Shown piece after piece: positions 24,938 to 34,107 of a stretch of DNA of 62,264 nt (the stretch's first letter is position 1; each line of letters begins with the position of its first letter). The notes below the pieces were generated by a model. The model saw nothing but the letters and a program-made list of their open reading frames with translations. It did no database searches and had not been told where the DNA came from. The DNA lies in contig DHJV01000168.1 of the NCBI GenBank assembly GCA_002404515.1, positions 1-62,264 of the forward strand. The letters are read 5' to 3'. A program made the position numbers and the translations under genes. Source of the DNA: Lachnospiraceae bacterium UBA4711. GTDB lineage: Bacteria; Bacillota; Clostridia; Lachnospirales; Lachnospiraceae.

Positions 24938-26278
24938 TTACGCAACAAAGAACTCCTCATTTGCCAGTCCGACCACATCGCCCTTCTCCAGCTTCTGTTC
25001 TGTCATCGCCGGGATGCGCTTCGTATTGATATACGTTCCATTGGTAGAGTTCTGATCCTCGATATACAATCCATCCGGGCGGCGGAACAGCCGTACATGC
25101 ACACGGCTGATCTGTGTCGTGGCAACACGATAATCGGATGCCTTATCCCTGCCTATGGTAAACGACGCCTTATCCACCGGAATACGGAACGGTTCCAGAG
25201 CACCATTCGTCAGTGGCACCAGCTTCATATCTGTAATCCGACTATCTTGTACAGATTTTTCCGGCAGTCCCATCGGAACATCCACGCTGTGCACAGCCTG
25301 TTCCGTCTGTCTGCTGTATCCCTGTACAGGCACCTCCTCCACCATTTCAACTTCTTGTACCTGCCTGCCATATTCCTGCATTGCCGATTCAGATTCCTGC
25401 CCATCTTCCTTATCGCGTGCTGTCATGATTGCAAGAATAATCAGTGTCAAAAGCCAGACAATTCCAAAGATTGCAGTTCCGGTTGTCCCATCAAAAAATA
25501 AATATTTGATTATCAGTGCCAATGCAGCGCCTCCCGCCAGTGCGTACAACAAAAAGCGTTTCGAAAATATAGAATCCACCTCCTCGCGCTTTGTCTCCTG
25601 TTTTACCAACACAGTTTCTTCCTGTTCTACTTTTCCTCTCTGTTCAGAAATATTCATCCTGTCATATTCATTTATCTGCATCTGTTTTTTCGCATTTTGA
25701 TTCATGTATTTCGCATCTGCCTTCATCCCAACCTTTAACAATGCTAGAAAATCTGTCATATCACTCCACTCATCCGCCAATATTCGGTGACATTCATACA
25801 AAAAAATTTCTCCCTCCCGGTCCTCATGTGCAAACCGTGGCATCAGATATTCCAGAAATGCAGCAAGCTGTTCCTTCAATGGTTTTTGATAGCCCGGCAC
25901 ACAGAGCATCCGGATCTCTTCTTTCTCCTTATGCATGAACAAATATTCCACACGGATAACCAGATCCGATGCATCGAGCAAATATGATTCCAATGCGTCT
26001 GCCTGCTGCATGATCTGATTCAAAATCTTTTTTAATTGCGCTCCATCCATTGCCTTTTGCTGCAAATACGCCTGTAACCCATAGCAATCCTTCGTATTGT
26101 GTGATAACCACACCTCTGCATCCGTACAGATCATGGAAGAAGGCAGTATATAAGGCAGTTCATTTTCCTCCAGCATACGGACCTGATACATCCTTCCATG
26201 CTCTTCGAGTTCCTGCATCGTCCCAACCTTCGCATCCATATAATGATAGATTCCTTTATTCCCAAACAATATTTCCAT
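24938..26278 (-). CDS. DUF6382/FHA-domain membrane protein of the Tad locus
   Basis: A 446-residue protein. The N-terminal DUF6382-like region (about 1-180) resembles the lobe of a degenerate kinase-like module. Two adjacent membrane helices follow (about 245-290), then a C-terminal FHA domain with the phosphothreonine-binding pattern FTIGRDKASDYRV, SRVHVRL and NSTNGTYIN. FHA domains read Ser/Thr phosphorylation, so pilus assembly may be linked to a protein kinase. It is the last gene of the operon and its start overlaps the TadE-like gene by 23 bases. Confidence 0.85.
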   Translation of the reverse strand: MEILFGNKGIYHYMDAKVGTMQELEEHGRMYQVRMLEENELPYILPSSMICTDAEVWLSHNTKDCYGLQAYLQQKAMDGAQLKKILNQIMQQADALESYLLDASDLVIRVEYLFMHKEKEEIRMLCVPGYQKPLKEQLAAFLEYLMPRFAHEDREGEIFLYECHRILADEWSDMTDFLALLKVGMKADAKYMNQNAKKQMQINEYDRMNISEQRGKVEQEETVLVKQETKREEVDSIFSKRFLLYALAGGAALALIIKYLFFDGTTGTAIFGIVWLLTLIILAIMTARDKEDGQESESAMQEYGRQVQEVEMVEEVPVQGYSRQTEQAVHSVDVPMGLPEKSVQDSRITDMKLVPLTNGALEPFRIPVDKASFTIGRDKASDYRVATTQISRVHVRLFRRPDGLYIEDQNSTNGTYINTKRIPAMTEQKLEKGDVVGLANEEFFVA

Positions 26279-26594
26279 ACACCTGCCACCTTCTCAGCCG
26301 ATTACTGCATACATCTACTTCTGTGATACATACATGTCCTTCTTTTTCATACCGATAATTTCCATCCGAGATAATCACCTGTTCCGCATCAAGTGCCTCT
26401 GTGCTTTTCATTTCTTCCGGTTGCTCGCGCAATCCAGAGCCTTCCTGATAAGTATAAATCACACTGTATCCTTCCTGTTGTACCAAGCCATCCCTGACGG
26501 TATCCAAAAACAGGAATATCACCATAACCAATATACCAAAAATAATCGGCATGATCAGGCTTACCTCTACGACAGAGCTTCCTTTGTTTCCCAT
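26256..26594 (-). CDS. TadE-like minor pilin
   Basis: A 112-residue protein with a pseudopilin-like start (MGNKGSSVVEVSLIMPIIFGILVMVIFLF): short head, conserved Glu, then one helix. The small size and the position between pilus genes match TadE-type minor pilins. The ATG at 26594 has GAGGAGGG upstream and replaces a longer, unsupported start. Confidence 0.75.
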   Translation of the reverse strand: MGNKGSSVVEVSLIMPIIFGILVMVIFLFLDTVRDGLVQQEGYSVIYTYQEGSGLREQPEEMKSTEALDAEQVIISDGNYRYEKEGHVCITEVDVCSNRLRRWQVYGNIVWE

Positions 26595-26616
26595 CTCTTT
26601 ACCCTCCTCATATTTC

Positions 26617-27336
26617 TTAATTTCCTGCACCGCAACGGGAACATGCCGCAAGCCCGGCTACCTCGCTTTTCTTCTTCCGGTACACAGTGCGTTTCAACCC
26701 GCTGCATGTCAGACTGCTATGGTACCGGTCACCCTCATTTGTCACATATACCTGTGTTCCCTGCACATTCCTCCCGCAAAAAGCACACGCATCATATCCG
26801 CTTTGTTTTGCCTGTTCCAATGCGCTCGTACGAATCTGCAGACGCAGGTAACTGCACTGGCGTGTCGTGTGGTACACCGCCTGATTGTCCGTCACATATA
26901 CATATGCATCTTCCGCATGTGCCGCTTCTGTCTCTGCAGCTTCCCATGCTGCCCCCGTATATGCCCGTTTTCGGATCGTAAACGACCGTGTGCCCAGATG
27001 TTCCATCGCATAGCTTACCCGAAGCACAATATATTCATCGCCAATCTCACTTCCGAGGAATTGTACACCGGATACTCCATGCTTTACATACCGTTCCATC
27101 CTGTCTGTTTCATCGACATACCGTGGGAACCGTAAATACGCAGCGGCTGTATTCGCGGCCTCCAGATATGCCATTTCTGCCATATATTCTGCAGTTTCTG
27201 CCGCTGCCTCATAAATCTGTGCCTCTACAAGCACACTCTGAAACATCATAAATAACGAAATCATCGCCAGCAGAAACACCGGCATCACAAGCGTTGCTTC
27301 CAATGATGCACTTCCCTGATTTCTTTTTTCCCTCAT
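26617..27336 (-). CDS. TadE-like pilin with tandem Cys-rich metal-binding-like repeats
   Basis: A 239-residue protein. The TadE-like start is SASLEATLVMPVFLLAMISLF. The C-terminal half has two copies of one pattern: VYVTxxxxxYHxxxxCSxLx, a 20-residue spacer, then ACxxCG. Copies lie at about 145-190 and 195-239. Such YH-C-C-C modules also occur in secreted nucleases and look like small zinc- or disulphide-stabilised domains. Fusion to a pilin is unusual. The start at 27336 follows AAAGGGG. Confidence 0.75.
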   Translation of the reverse strand: MREKRNQGSASLEATLVMPVFLLAMISLFMMFQSVLVEAQIYEAAAETAEYMAEMAYLEAANTAAAYLRFPRYVDETDRMERYVKHGVSGVQFLGSEIGDEYIVLRVSYAMEHLGTRSFTIRKRAYTGAAWEAAETEAAHAEDAYVYVTDNQAVYHTTRQCSYLRLQIRTSALEQAKQSGYDACAFCGRNVQGTQVYVTNEGDRYHSSLTCSGLKRTVYRKKKSEVAGLAACSRCGAGN

Positions 27337-27487
27337 AAAACGCCCCTTTCCTATTGCTTTCCGAGAACTCCTCAGGATAGACAAGAATGTTTTCAATTAT
27401 TGCTTTGGCCAGCACCCGGAGAGGTTTTTTATAGATTCAACCATCCTGAGAAATCCCCGGAAAACAATACGAAAGGTCTTCAATCTT
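27337..27487 (-). other. Spacer between DUF5702 and TadE-like genes
   Basis: About 150 bases with no convincing gene. An 8-bp inverted pair (CTCAGGAT and ATCCTGAG on the minus strand, about 80 bases apart) is present but has no U-tract. Confidence 0.4.
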
Positions 27488-28984
27488 CTAATACGCTGCT
27501 CTTTGGTGACATTGAAACCGCTGTCCACCAAAGGTACTTTCAAAATCTGCTTCAAAAGAAACCGCTGCATGCAATATCCTGAAATCCGGTTCCTCCTGCA
27601 TGGTATTGATCTGCATCAGATCCAGCATGCGCGCCGTCACACCATCGATATTCATCGCCTGTAAGATTGACAGATACGCCTGATAATCAAGACCATTTTC
27701 CGCGTCCTCCGTCTCCTTCGACAGACTTTCACTGATATGCTTAATATCTGTGATCCAGTTATCTGCATTTTTCATAAATGCAGCCTTTTTCCCGTCAAAC
27801 AAAATCCTTACATCCGCTATTGACTCGATATATGCCCAGCAGCCTGCCAGAAAATACTTGAGTGCCGGAATTAGATACGGCGCAGCTCCCGCAATGCCTG
27901 TTGCCAGTTCTGTCAGTGTCTGCATCTTGTCCGGTTGCCGGACCAGTCCGATATAATTGATCGGATAGCGGATTCCGATCATCCGATGCGCCACCGATTT
28001 TAAATTCTCATAATCCGAAGCTTTCCCTGCAATCAGGTACTCCTGTTCATACGCAAGCACTGCGGTATCGTTTTTTTCTTCCTTATAGGAATTAAACACC
28101 TGCGCGATATAGGCAAGCTGTATTCCGGTATCGGTCAATGAATCCTGCCACGAGCCAAGCGCTCCCAGTCCCTCCAGCAGAGGAACCATACTGTCAAAAT
28201 CCCGGTCTACCTCCTTGTAATGAGAGAAAAATCCACCCAGCCGGAGACTTGGCGCATCCACCAAAGACACCTCTGCATCAGAAACCATTTTGTCTCCTGG
28301 CAACACCAGGTTCAAAATAATACTGCTGGATAGCTTCTTTGTATAATCACGCGGATCGTCTGCCTCCGGCTGTACTGTCGGAGTTTCTCCGTCCGTATTT
28401 TCTGCATCTGACACACTTACATCCGGCATGTCCTCTGCGCCAAAATCTTCCATCTTATCTGATGTGCCATCTGCGCCGGAATCTTCCATTCCATCCACTT
28501 CCACAGATTCCATATCCTCTTTCAATTCCTCCGGCAATGTTCCATCCTGTCCGCCTGTTTTTTCTTTAATCTGATCCACGCCTGCCTGCACCCCCTGTTC
28601 TGCCATCGCATATACCATGTATTCCTGCATCTGCTTTTTGAGCGGTGCATATGACTGATCTGTAAGCATTGTCATATCCGTGATTGCCGCATGCACATCC
28701 GTGTATTCAGTTCCGAGATTTTCTGCATATGCCTGCTCCAGCCATTCCTCCAGATAAGCCTCGCCCCTTCCGCCCGCAGTTTTATCAAAAAGGAGAATAT
28801 GATAATGTTCAAATATGTAGCTGTTGTAGCAGGCTTTGATATCCGACATGGAAAGGCGGGTTGCAATCACATTTTTCGATCTTGCGGCACTCAGCACCAC
28901 CACCTGTAGCACAAGCGTGATCAGCACAAGCATCGCAGCTGTCATCAGACTCATAAATACAACGATTCGTCCTTTGTTGTTCAT
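27488..28984 (-). CDS. DUF5702 protein of the Tad locus
   Basis: A 498-residue protein with an N-terminal membrane helix (MNNKGRIVVFMSLMTAAMLVLITLVLQVVVL) and a large outer domain. An acidic Asp/Glu/Thr-rich low-complexity region lies at about 150-215. It matches the large DUF5702 protein found in clostridial Tad loci, whose exact role is unknown. The start follows AGGAGG. Confidence 0.75.
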   Translation of the reverse strand: MNNKGRIVVFMSLMTAAMLVLITLVLQVVVLSAARSKNVIATRLSMSDIKACYNSYIFEHYHILLFDKTAGGRGEAYLEEWLEQAYAENLGTEYTDVHAAITDMTMLTDQSYAPLKKQMQEYMVYAMAEQGVQAGVDQIKEKTGGQDGTLPEELKEDMESVEVDGMEDSGADGTSDKMEDFGAEDMPDVSVSDAENTDGETPTVQPEADDPRDYTKKLSSSIILNLVLPGDKMVSDAEVSLVDAPSLRLGGFFSHYKEVDRDFDSMVPLLEGLGALGSWQDSLTDTGIQLAYIAQVFNSYKEEKNDTAVLAYEQEYLIAGKASDYENLKSVAHRMIGIRYPINYIGLVRQPDKMQTLTELATGIAGAAPYLIPALKYFLAGCWAYIESIADVRILFDGKKAAFMKNADNWITDIKHISESLSKETEDAENGLDYQAYLSILQAMNIDGVTARMLDLMQINTMQEEPDFRILHAAVSFEADFESTFGGQRFQCHQRAAY

Positions 28985-29004
28985 ATTCTCCTCCTGTCTT
29001 TTTT

Positions 29005-29178
29005 CTATGAATACACTTTCTTCGCGTCCTTATTAATGGTTGTCCAGATCGTCTCAACCAATGCAGAAATCTGTTCCTTGAAAATGAGAACCATCGCAAC
29101 CAATACAACGATGATCAGAATAACCTCGACAACGCCCATGCCGTCTTCCTCCTGCATAAACCGTTTCCATGCACCCAT
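29005..29178 (-). CDS. Flp-type pilin (major pilin)
   Basis: A 57-residue protein: a 15-residue leader ending EEDGMG, then VVEVILIIVVLVAMVLIF and a short charged tail (ALVETIWTTINKDAKKVYS). The Gly before VVE, the Glu at +3 and the single helix are the hallmarks of Flp prepilins cleaved by the A24 peptidase. An AGAAGGGAT site precedes the ATG. It lies between tadC and DUF5702, the expected place for the major pilin. Confidence 0.85.
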   Translation of the reverse strand: MGAWKRFMQEEDGMGVVEVILIIVVLVAMVLIFKEQISALVETIWTTINKDAKKVYS

Positions 29179-29200
29179 ACGTTCACATCCCTTCTATCCT

Positions 29201-30556
29201 CTATAATCCGACCAACGCCGGATATATGATCATTACCATGACAAGAATCAACAGTATGATCATAGGAAATAACAGCTTCGTCGAAGCCTCCTCTCCTTTT
29301 TTCTTTGCAAGTTCCCGGCGTTTTTCCAACGCCTGCTGCATCTCCTGCTCCATCAGACTTCTAAGGTCCTTTGTTCCCATACGAATATGCTGGCTGATGT
29401 GTTGCAGCAGTTGGTAATATTCCGGCAGCTCCAGCCGCCGTCCAAGCTGTTCGTACACCCAGCTCTCCTCACTTCCGGTATCAAGCTGATGCATCGCATA
29501 TTCTAGCTCTCTTCTTAACAACAAATCTTTTTCCATCTCTGATAGAATCTGCCGGATTCCCGTTTGCACTGTCATTCCCGATCCAAGCAACAACCACAGG
29601 CGATTTACAAAAGACGGATATTGTTCCATTAGCACATTGTTTCTTTTTTTCCGTTCTTCTTTCCATTTTGCATACAGCCAGACTGGCAAAGCTGCCGCCA
29701 GCACAACACCAAATATCACCCATGTCATTGCCTGTCCATGTTCCTGTTTCTGTAATGATATCCCTACTTCTCCGAGCTGCTCCGGCAGCGCCAGAGCTTC
29801 ATCGGTTCTTGTCTCCTGTTCTAATTGCAAAAGTGCGTCTTCTACCCGTTCTATCGCATCTTTCCTACGCATATCCTTCACGACAGATACCGGGAAGCTA
29901 TGTTCAACCGTATATGTCCGATACGATATTTCTACCGTCAGCAGCACGATCACCGTTCCTGACACTTCCTCCAAGTCCACCTTTCCATACGAGGAAAGCA
30001 CTGCGGGATTGTCTGATCTCCAAGCATAGGTAAATATTCCCGCGGCATCCTCCTTCGGCAAATTCAGGGAACTGCTCACATGCCCCAGATCCGGATTGTC
30101 ACCTGATATTTCCGTTTCCAATTCTGCGATCTGTCTTTCTGCCTGCTGGTAAAATTCTTCCTCCGTATATTCTCGCGGTTCGATTTCCATCGTATATGTA
30201 TATTCTTTGTCATCGACCGACAGACGGATATCCTCCGTTTTCACTTCGCCATCATAATTTGCTCGTTGCACAACTTGTGTGTCCGATTTTTCTGACTGCC
30301 GCATACTTTTCCACAGCAGTCCTTCCGCGATACAAGTGCTGACAAACAAGATTGCAATGGTTGTCCAGGCCATCTGCTTTACGCGCGTTCGGACAAGTGT
30401 CTGTGCCTCCCGCCGCGTCAATACCCGCAATGTCTGCACCTCCTCCCGGATATGCTTCAGCCCTTTGATATCTCCATCTTTGTATTTACTGAAATGGATT
30501 CTCGATAAGATTGCCAGACAGGCAAGTCCCATCTGTATACACATGCAAAGTTCCAT
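29201..30556 (-). CDS. tadC: Tad pilus inner-membrane platform protein TadC
   Basis: A 451-residue membrane protein. The C-terminal half is a type II secretion F domain (YPSFVNRLWLLLGSGMTVQTGIRQIL, then GEEASTKLLFPMIILLILVMVMIIYPAL). The N-terminal half is an extended outer region between two membrane helices, longer than typical TadC. Together with TadB it forms the platform that couples the TadA ATPase to pilin assembly. Confidence 0.85.
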   Translation of the reverse strand: MELCMCIQMGLACLAILSRIHFSKYKDGDIKGLKHIREEVQTLRVLTRREAQTLVRTRVKQMAWTTIAILFVSTCIAEGLLWKSMRQSEKSDTQVVQRANYDGEVKTEDIRLSVDDKEYTYTMEIEPREYTEEEFYQQAERQIAELETEISGDNPDLGHVSSSLNLPKEDAAGIFTYAWRSDNPAVLSSYGKVDLEEVSGTVIVLLTVEISYRTYTVEHSFPVSVVKDMRRKDAIERVEDALLQLEQETRTDEALALPEQLGEVGISLQKQEHGQAMTWVIFGVVLAAALPVWLYAKWKEERKKRNNVLMEQYPSFVNRLWLLLGSGMTVQTGIRQILSEMEKDLLLRRELEYAMHQLDTGSEESWVYEQLGRRLELPEYYQLLQHISQHIRMGTKDLRSLMEQEMQQALEKRRELAKKKGEEASTKLLFPMIILLILVMVMIIYPALVGL

Positions 30557-30559
30557 TTT

Positions 30560-31288
30560 CTACACCTCGATTCTCATTATTTTTTCAATCCACCATGCGC
30601 AGAGTCCTATACCTGCCAGTGAAACACCCATCCAGAGTCTCCCGGTCACAGTCGTATACAGCACCTGCATATAAGACGCATTTGTCATACGCAAAAACAG
30701 TACAATACCAAATGGAACAAGCAGCATAATGCGTCCTTCCAGTTTTTTCGCTGCCAGTACCGTCTGAATCTCCATCTCTACCAGCTCTGTATCCTGCATC
30801 CGTCTTGTCATCTGGCGGATCAGGTGCGGGATATTCCCACCATAGCGCTTCGCTGCCTCCATCATCGTTGCAAGCTCCCGGATCTCCTCCACGCCGCTTC
30901 GATCGGCAAGTGCCAGCAGAAGCTGTTCAATCCGTTTATGACAGGCGATGCCATTTGTCAAAATCTGCAATTCTGCCTCCATCAGTGGAAACTCTGCGGC
31001 ATTTGTCCGGTATGTCTGTACAAACGCATTTTCCAGAGAATATCCGGCACTGATGCTCCCGGATACTAATGTCATCACTTCCCGAAATTCCGTTTTAAGC
31101 TGCCGCGTCCGCTTTTGCAGGCAGCTCTGGCGGAGTCGTTTTTGCACCAGGGGGATACATAGGGGAATCAAAAGACATCCCCACCATGCATCAAAGAACA
31201 GATATCCGGCACATCCACCAAGCACGCAGCTAAACAAGATGACAGCTGCCCAAAACGAGATACCCGTCTTATACACCCGGTAATCCAC
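30560..31288 (-). CDS. tadB: Tad pilus inner-membrane platform protein TadB
   Basis: A 242-residue type II secretion F-family protein (LVSGSISAGYSLENAFVQTYR, then MMEAAKRYGGNIPHLIRQMTRRMQD). The GTG at 31288 is preferred because GAGGAGG lies 6 bases upstream; a TTG five codons earlier overlaps that site. It overlaps the tadA stop by 20 bases. Confidence 0.85.
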   Translation of the reverse strand: MDYRVYKTGISFWAAVILFSCVLGGCAGYLFFDAWWGCLLIPLCIPLVQKRLRQSCLQKRTRQLKTEFREVMTLVSGSISAGYSLENAFVQTYRTNAAEFPLMEAELQILTNGIACHKRIEQLLLALADRSGVEEIRELATMMEAAKRYGGNIPHLIRQMTRRMQDTELVEMEIQTVLAAKKLEGRIMLLVPFGIVLFLRMTNASYMQVLYTTVTGRLWMGVSLAGIGLCAWWIEKIMRIEV

Positions 31289-32522
31289 AAACTGCCTCCT
31301 CAAAAATCTCCATCATACCTGCACTCTGCATCTTTTCCAGATGCAGCAGATCATTGACCTTTCGGAGTACGCCCTGTACCTTTCCATTTCGCACCCCCGT
31401 CTCCTGAAACTCAAATAATGTGTTTAATCTGATTTCTCCATGTTCCATACCTTTTACCTCACATATCTCTACAATCTTCCGGGTCTTGTCCCGCAGCCGA
31501 CTCACATGAATGACAATATCCACCGCTGAGGCGATTTGTCTGCGCACGGCGGGAAGAGGGATATCCATTCCCATCAGCACCATCGTTTCCAGTCGTGCCA
31601 GCATATCCTCCGCCGAATTTGCATGTCCTGTCGACAACGATCCATCATGTCCCGTTCCCATCGCGGAAAGCATATCGATTGCCGCTGCATCCCGCACCTC
31701 GCCCACGATAATCCGATCTGGACGGAGCCGGAGACTTGCCTTAATGAGATCCCGTATCGTGATCTCATTTTCACCCTCCAGGTTCGCTGTCCGTGCCTCC
31801 AGCCGGACCAGATTTTCCACACCGCGAATCTGTAATTCTGCGGAATCCTCGATCGTCACAATCCGCGCACCCTTTGGCACAAAATCACTGAGTGCATTCA
31901 GCATCGTCGTCTTACCAGATCCGGTACCGCCGGAGATAAAAATGTTGTATCCCGCCTGCACCAATATCCGTAACACCGATGCAACGCCTGCATCCACACT
32001 TCCCATCGCGACCAATGCTTCCATGTCTATCCGCTGTTTCGGAAACCGCCGGATCGTGATCACCGGGCCTCCAAGCGACACCGGTCTTGTCACAATGCAT
32101 ACACGTGATCCATCCATCAGCCGCGCATCCACGATTGGGGACGCCGCATTAATCCTCCGGTTACAATCTCCGACAATATGCTGGATCACGGTTTCCAGCC
32201 GTTCTTCTGACGAAAATCCTTTCTCATAACGCCGTATCACACCATCCCGCTCCACAAAGATATCCGTCTGTCCGTTGACCATGATCTCTGTCACTGTCTC
32301 ATCCTCTAAAAGCTCCGTCAACACGTCCAGCCGCCGAAGGCTGTTAAACAATTCCACCCGCAGACCGACCTTTTCCTTCAAAGGGACATATTGATCCTTT
32401 GTCTCTTCGAGGATGCACCGATCGATCATCCGTGCAATTTCCGCATCCTCCACATCCCTTGTCAGATCCAGCTCTGCTGCCACGCGCATTTTCAGCCGTT
32501 CCCGCAAAGATCGTAATTCCAT
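31269..32522 (-). CDS. tadA: Tad pilus assembly ATPase TadA/CpaF
   Basis: A 417-residue secretion ATPase of the type II/IV family that powers pilin polymerisation. Walker A is GGTGSGKTTML, the Walker B-like segment is ARIVTIEDSAEL, and the conserved His-containing TGHDGSLSTGHANSAEDML region is present. The N-terminal TEIMVNG and VERDG motifs are also in place. An AGGTAA site that includes the tadZ stop precedes the ATG. Confidence 0.95.
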   Translation of the reverse strand: MELRSLRERLKMRVAAELDLTRDVEDAEIARMIDRCILEETKDQYVPLKEKVGLRVELFNSLRRLDVLTELLEDETVTEIMVNGQTDIFVERDGVIRRYEKGFSSEERLETVIQHIVGDCNRRINAASPIVDARLMDGSRVCIVTRPVSLGGPVITIRRFPKQRIDMEALVAMGSVDAGVASVLRILVQAGYNIFISGGTGSGKTTMLNALSDFVPKGARIVTIEDSAELQIRGVENLVRLEARTANLEGENEITIRDLIKASLRLRPDRIIVGEVRDAAAIDMLSAMGTGHDGSLSTGHANSAEDMLARLETMVLMGMDIPLPAVRRQIASAVDIVIHVSRLRDKTRKIVEICEVKGMEHGEIRLNTLFEFQETGVRNGKVQGVLRKVNDLLHLEKMQSAGMMEIFEEAVCGLPGV

Positions 32523-32526
32523 TCCA

Positions 32527-33408
32527 TTACCTCACATACATTTCTGCTATCTGATCTACATCCTGTCCTTCTAACTGGATATATTGCAGATTCTCTGTTT
32601 TTTCATATTCCTGCCGCAGCATCTGCTCAAATACCTCCTGTTTTCTCCGGGAAACCGTATCCCGGAGTGTCGGTATCAATATCCGGTCAAACGCACCGAA
32701 CACCGCATAACTTGCCAATGCCATACCTCCTATGTCAAACACCACGCCCGCATACTGTCCGCGTCTCTGAATCTCTTCCCGGAACCATTGCAGATCCTCA
32801 ATCTCAATCTGCCGGATATCCCGGAAACATTCCGGCGGCGGCAGGCTGGTAACTGCATGCGCCTGTAAATATTCCAGACATTCCTCATTCCTGCTCTTCA
32901 TGCAATAAAGTATCCAGCTTCCGATACCTTTTTCATCCAAGCTCTCCGAAATACCCTCCCAATTCACATACAGACTGTTCCCGATCCGCTTGCACAGACT
33001 TCTGGCAAACATCGTTTTTCCACATCGCCCCAGCGGAGAATATACAGCATAAAACAGACCTGTCTCTACCGCGCAGGACTGATTTGTCCCGATCATCTGA
33101 AGCATTGTCTCGACCAGTCGTTCCACACTCTGATACCGAAAGAAATACTGTGCCCGCCCGATGTATTCCCGATTTGCCGTGAGTACCAGCACCGGGCAGT
33201 CCTCCACATCCTTCCAGTCTGCATAACAGTCGCCAACCAGTATCAGCTCCGGCTTTTCCCGTTCCCGAAAGGCGGCATACACCGCAGGATTCGAAAATAC
33301 ATAAAGCTGGATCGGGATTGTCGCCCGCAGATTCAGATATTCCATTAACGCTCTTTGATATGCCGGATCAGAATCCAGCAGACATACCTTATATGCCAAT
33401 CGACACAC
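32527..33408 (-). CDS. TadZ/CpaE-like MinD-family localisation ATPase (atypical P-loop)
   Basis: A 293-residue protein with an N-terminal receiver-like region (VCLLDSDPAYQ) and a C-terminal MinD/ParA-like domain. The P-loop reads YSPLGRCGKTMFA, so the GKT core is kept but the deviant lysine at the start of the usual KGGxGKT is missing. TadZ/CpaE proteins place the pilus machine in the cell. A TTG at 33399 has better spacing to GGGGG than the GTG at 33408 and may be the real start. Confidence 0.75.
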   Translation of the reverse strand: MCRLAYKVCLLDSDPAYQRALMEYLNLRATIPIQLYVFSNPAVYAAFREREKPELILVGDCYADWKDVEDCPVLVLTANREYIGRAQYFFRYQSVERLVETMLQMIGTNQSCAVETGLFYAVYSPLGRCGKTMFARSLCKRIGNSLYVNWEGISESLDEKGIGSWILYCMKSRNEECLEYLQAHAVTSLPPPECFRDIRQIEIEDLQWFREEIQRRGQYAGVVFDIGGMALASYAVFGAFDRILIPTLRDTVSRRKQEVFEQMLRQEYEKTENLQYIQLEGQDVDQIAEMYVR

Positions 33409-33829
33409 CCCCTGTCACATACGTAATATAGCCAAGCAGAATCGGTACCGACATGTGCATCCGCACACCGTTCGTCCGTTCTGATTCTGACAAAAACGGC
33501 ATTTTTCTGCGTTTTGCCAGTATAACCGCCAGCTTCCCGGCCGCCAGTCCGCCTGCAAATATGCAGGTATACAGAAGCACATTCCATACTTCTTTACCCA
33601 TGAATGCGCCGATCGCGCAAAACAGTTTTACGTCCCCGGCACCCAATATCCGAATCCAAAACAGTCCATACAGGGTAACAAACCCGATCAGCATGCCTTG
33701 TCCTCCTGCCAGAAGTCCTTCCACACCATGTGCATACCCCTGCAGCAGGAACCCGGAGCCAATCATGCATAGACAAAACCGGTTCGGAATTTTATACGTT
33801 CTAAGGTCCACCACGACCGCACCCATCAA
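33389..33829 (-). CDS. Prepilin peptidase of the A24 family (TadV/CpaA-like); start uncertain
   Basis: A 146-residue or slightly longer membrane aspartyl peptidase. The two catalytic Asp residues lie in VVVDLRTYKIPNR and GAGDVKLF. It would cleave the Flp and TadE-like prepilins. The only good ribosome binding site (AGGAGG at 33863-33868) is placed for a start at ATC 33856, which would add nine residues of the conserved hydrophobic N-terminus. The ordinary candidates TTG 33829 and ATG 33826 are over 30 bases from it. The gene is first in the pilus operon. Confidence 0.8.
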   Translation of the reverse strand: MMGAVVVDLRTYKIPNRFCLCMIGSGFLLQGYAHGVEGLLAGGQGMLIGFVTLYGLFWIRILGAGDVKLFCAIGAFMGKEVWNVLLYTCIFAGGLAAGKLAVILAKRRKMPFLSESERTNGVRMHMSVPILLGYITYVTGGVSIGI

Positions 33830-33886
33830 CCAAATACCAAGTATAACGTTCCAGATTGCGTACCTCCTTTTCTGTGTAAAAACACG

Positions 33887-34055
33887 GTTCCAATCATGCA
33901 GTTTTCCAAATTATTTGTTCACCTGGCTTATAAAATTCCTAAAAAAGACAGAGCTTAACACACGCATAGTTATTCACAAACTCTGCAAATTCTTTGTTGG
34001 GTAATTCCATTGAAATTCGTAAAACAAATAATTGGAAAACGTTATGATTGTTACT
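33887..34055 (-). repeat. 33-bp inverted repeats flanking a 103-bp segment in the Tad leader
   Basis: The left arm (33887-33919) and right arm (34021-34055) are inverted copies. The inner 18-19 bases differ only by one missing T, and the outer parts share ATGATTG. The segment between them (33920-34022) carries the terminator at 33941-33985. The arms sit between the promoter and the first pilus gene. Confidence 0.8.
33941..33985 (-). terminator. Intrinsic terminator inside the inverted-repeat segment of the Tad leader
   Basis: On the minus strand CAGAGTTT (33978-33985) pairs with AAGCTCTG (33949-33956), including one G-U pair. The stem is followed by TCTTTTTT. If the segment were flipped, the hairpin would remain but would be followed by CAAATTC instead of the U-tract, so termination would be lost. 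Confidence 0.65.
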
Positions 34056-34107
34056 TTTTCGACTGTGACCGAACTACGCCAGAACAACGATTCTCGACCA
34101 CGAGCTG

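Noticed and set aside
27400..27479. 28-codon frame beginning TTG at 27479, similar to the start of a frame at 27396
   Set aside because: No good ribosome binding site, and the product has no recognisable feature. The likeness is short.
33863..34105. c-di-GMP riboswitch in the Tad leader
   Set aside because: I compared the leader with the GEMM-I type motif by eye and found no conserved aptamer core; the inverted repeats and terminator explain the structure.
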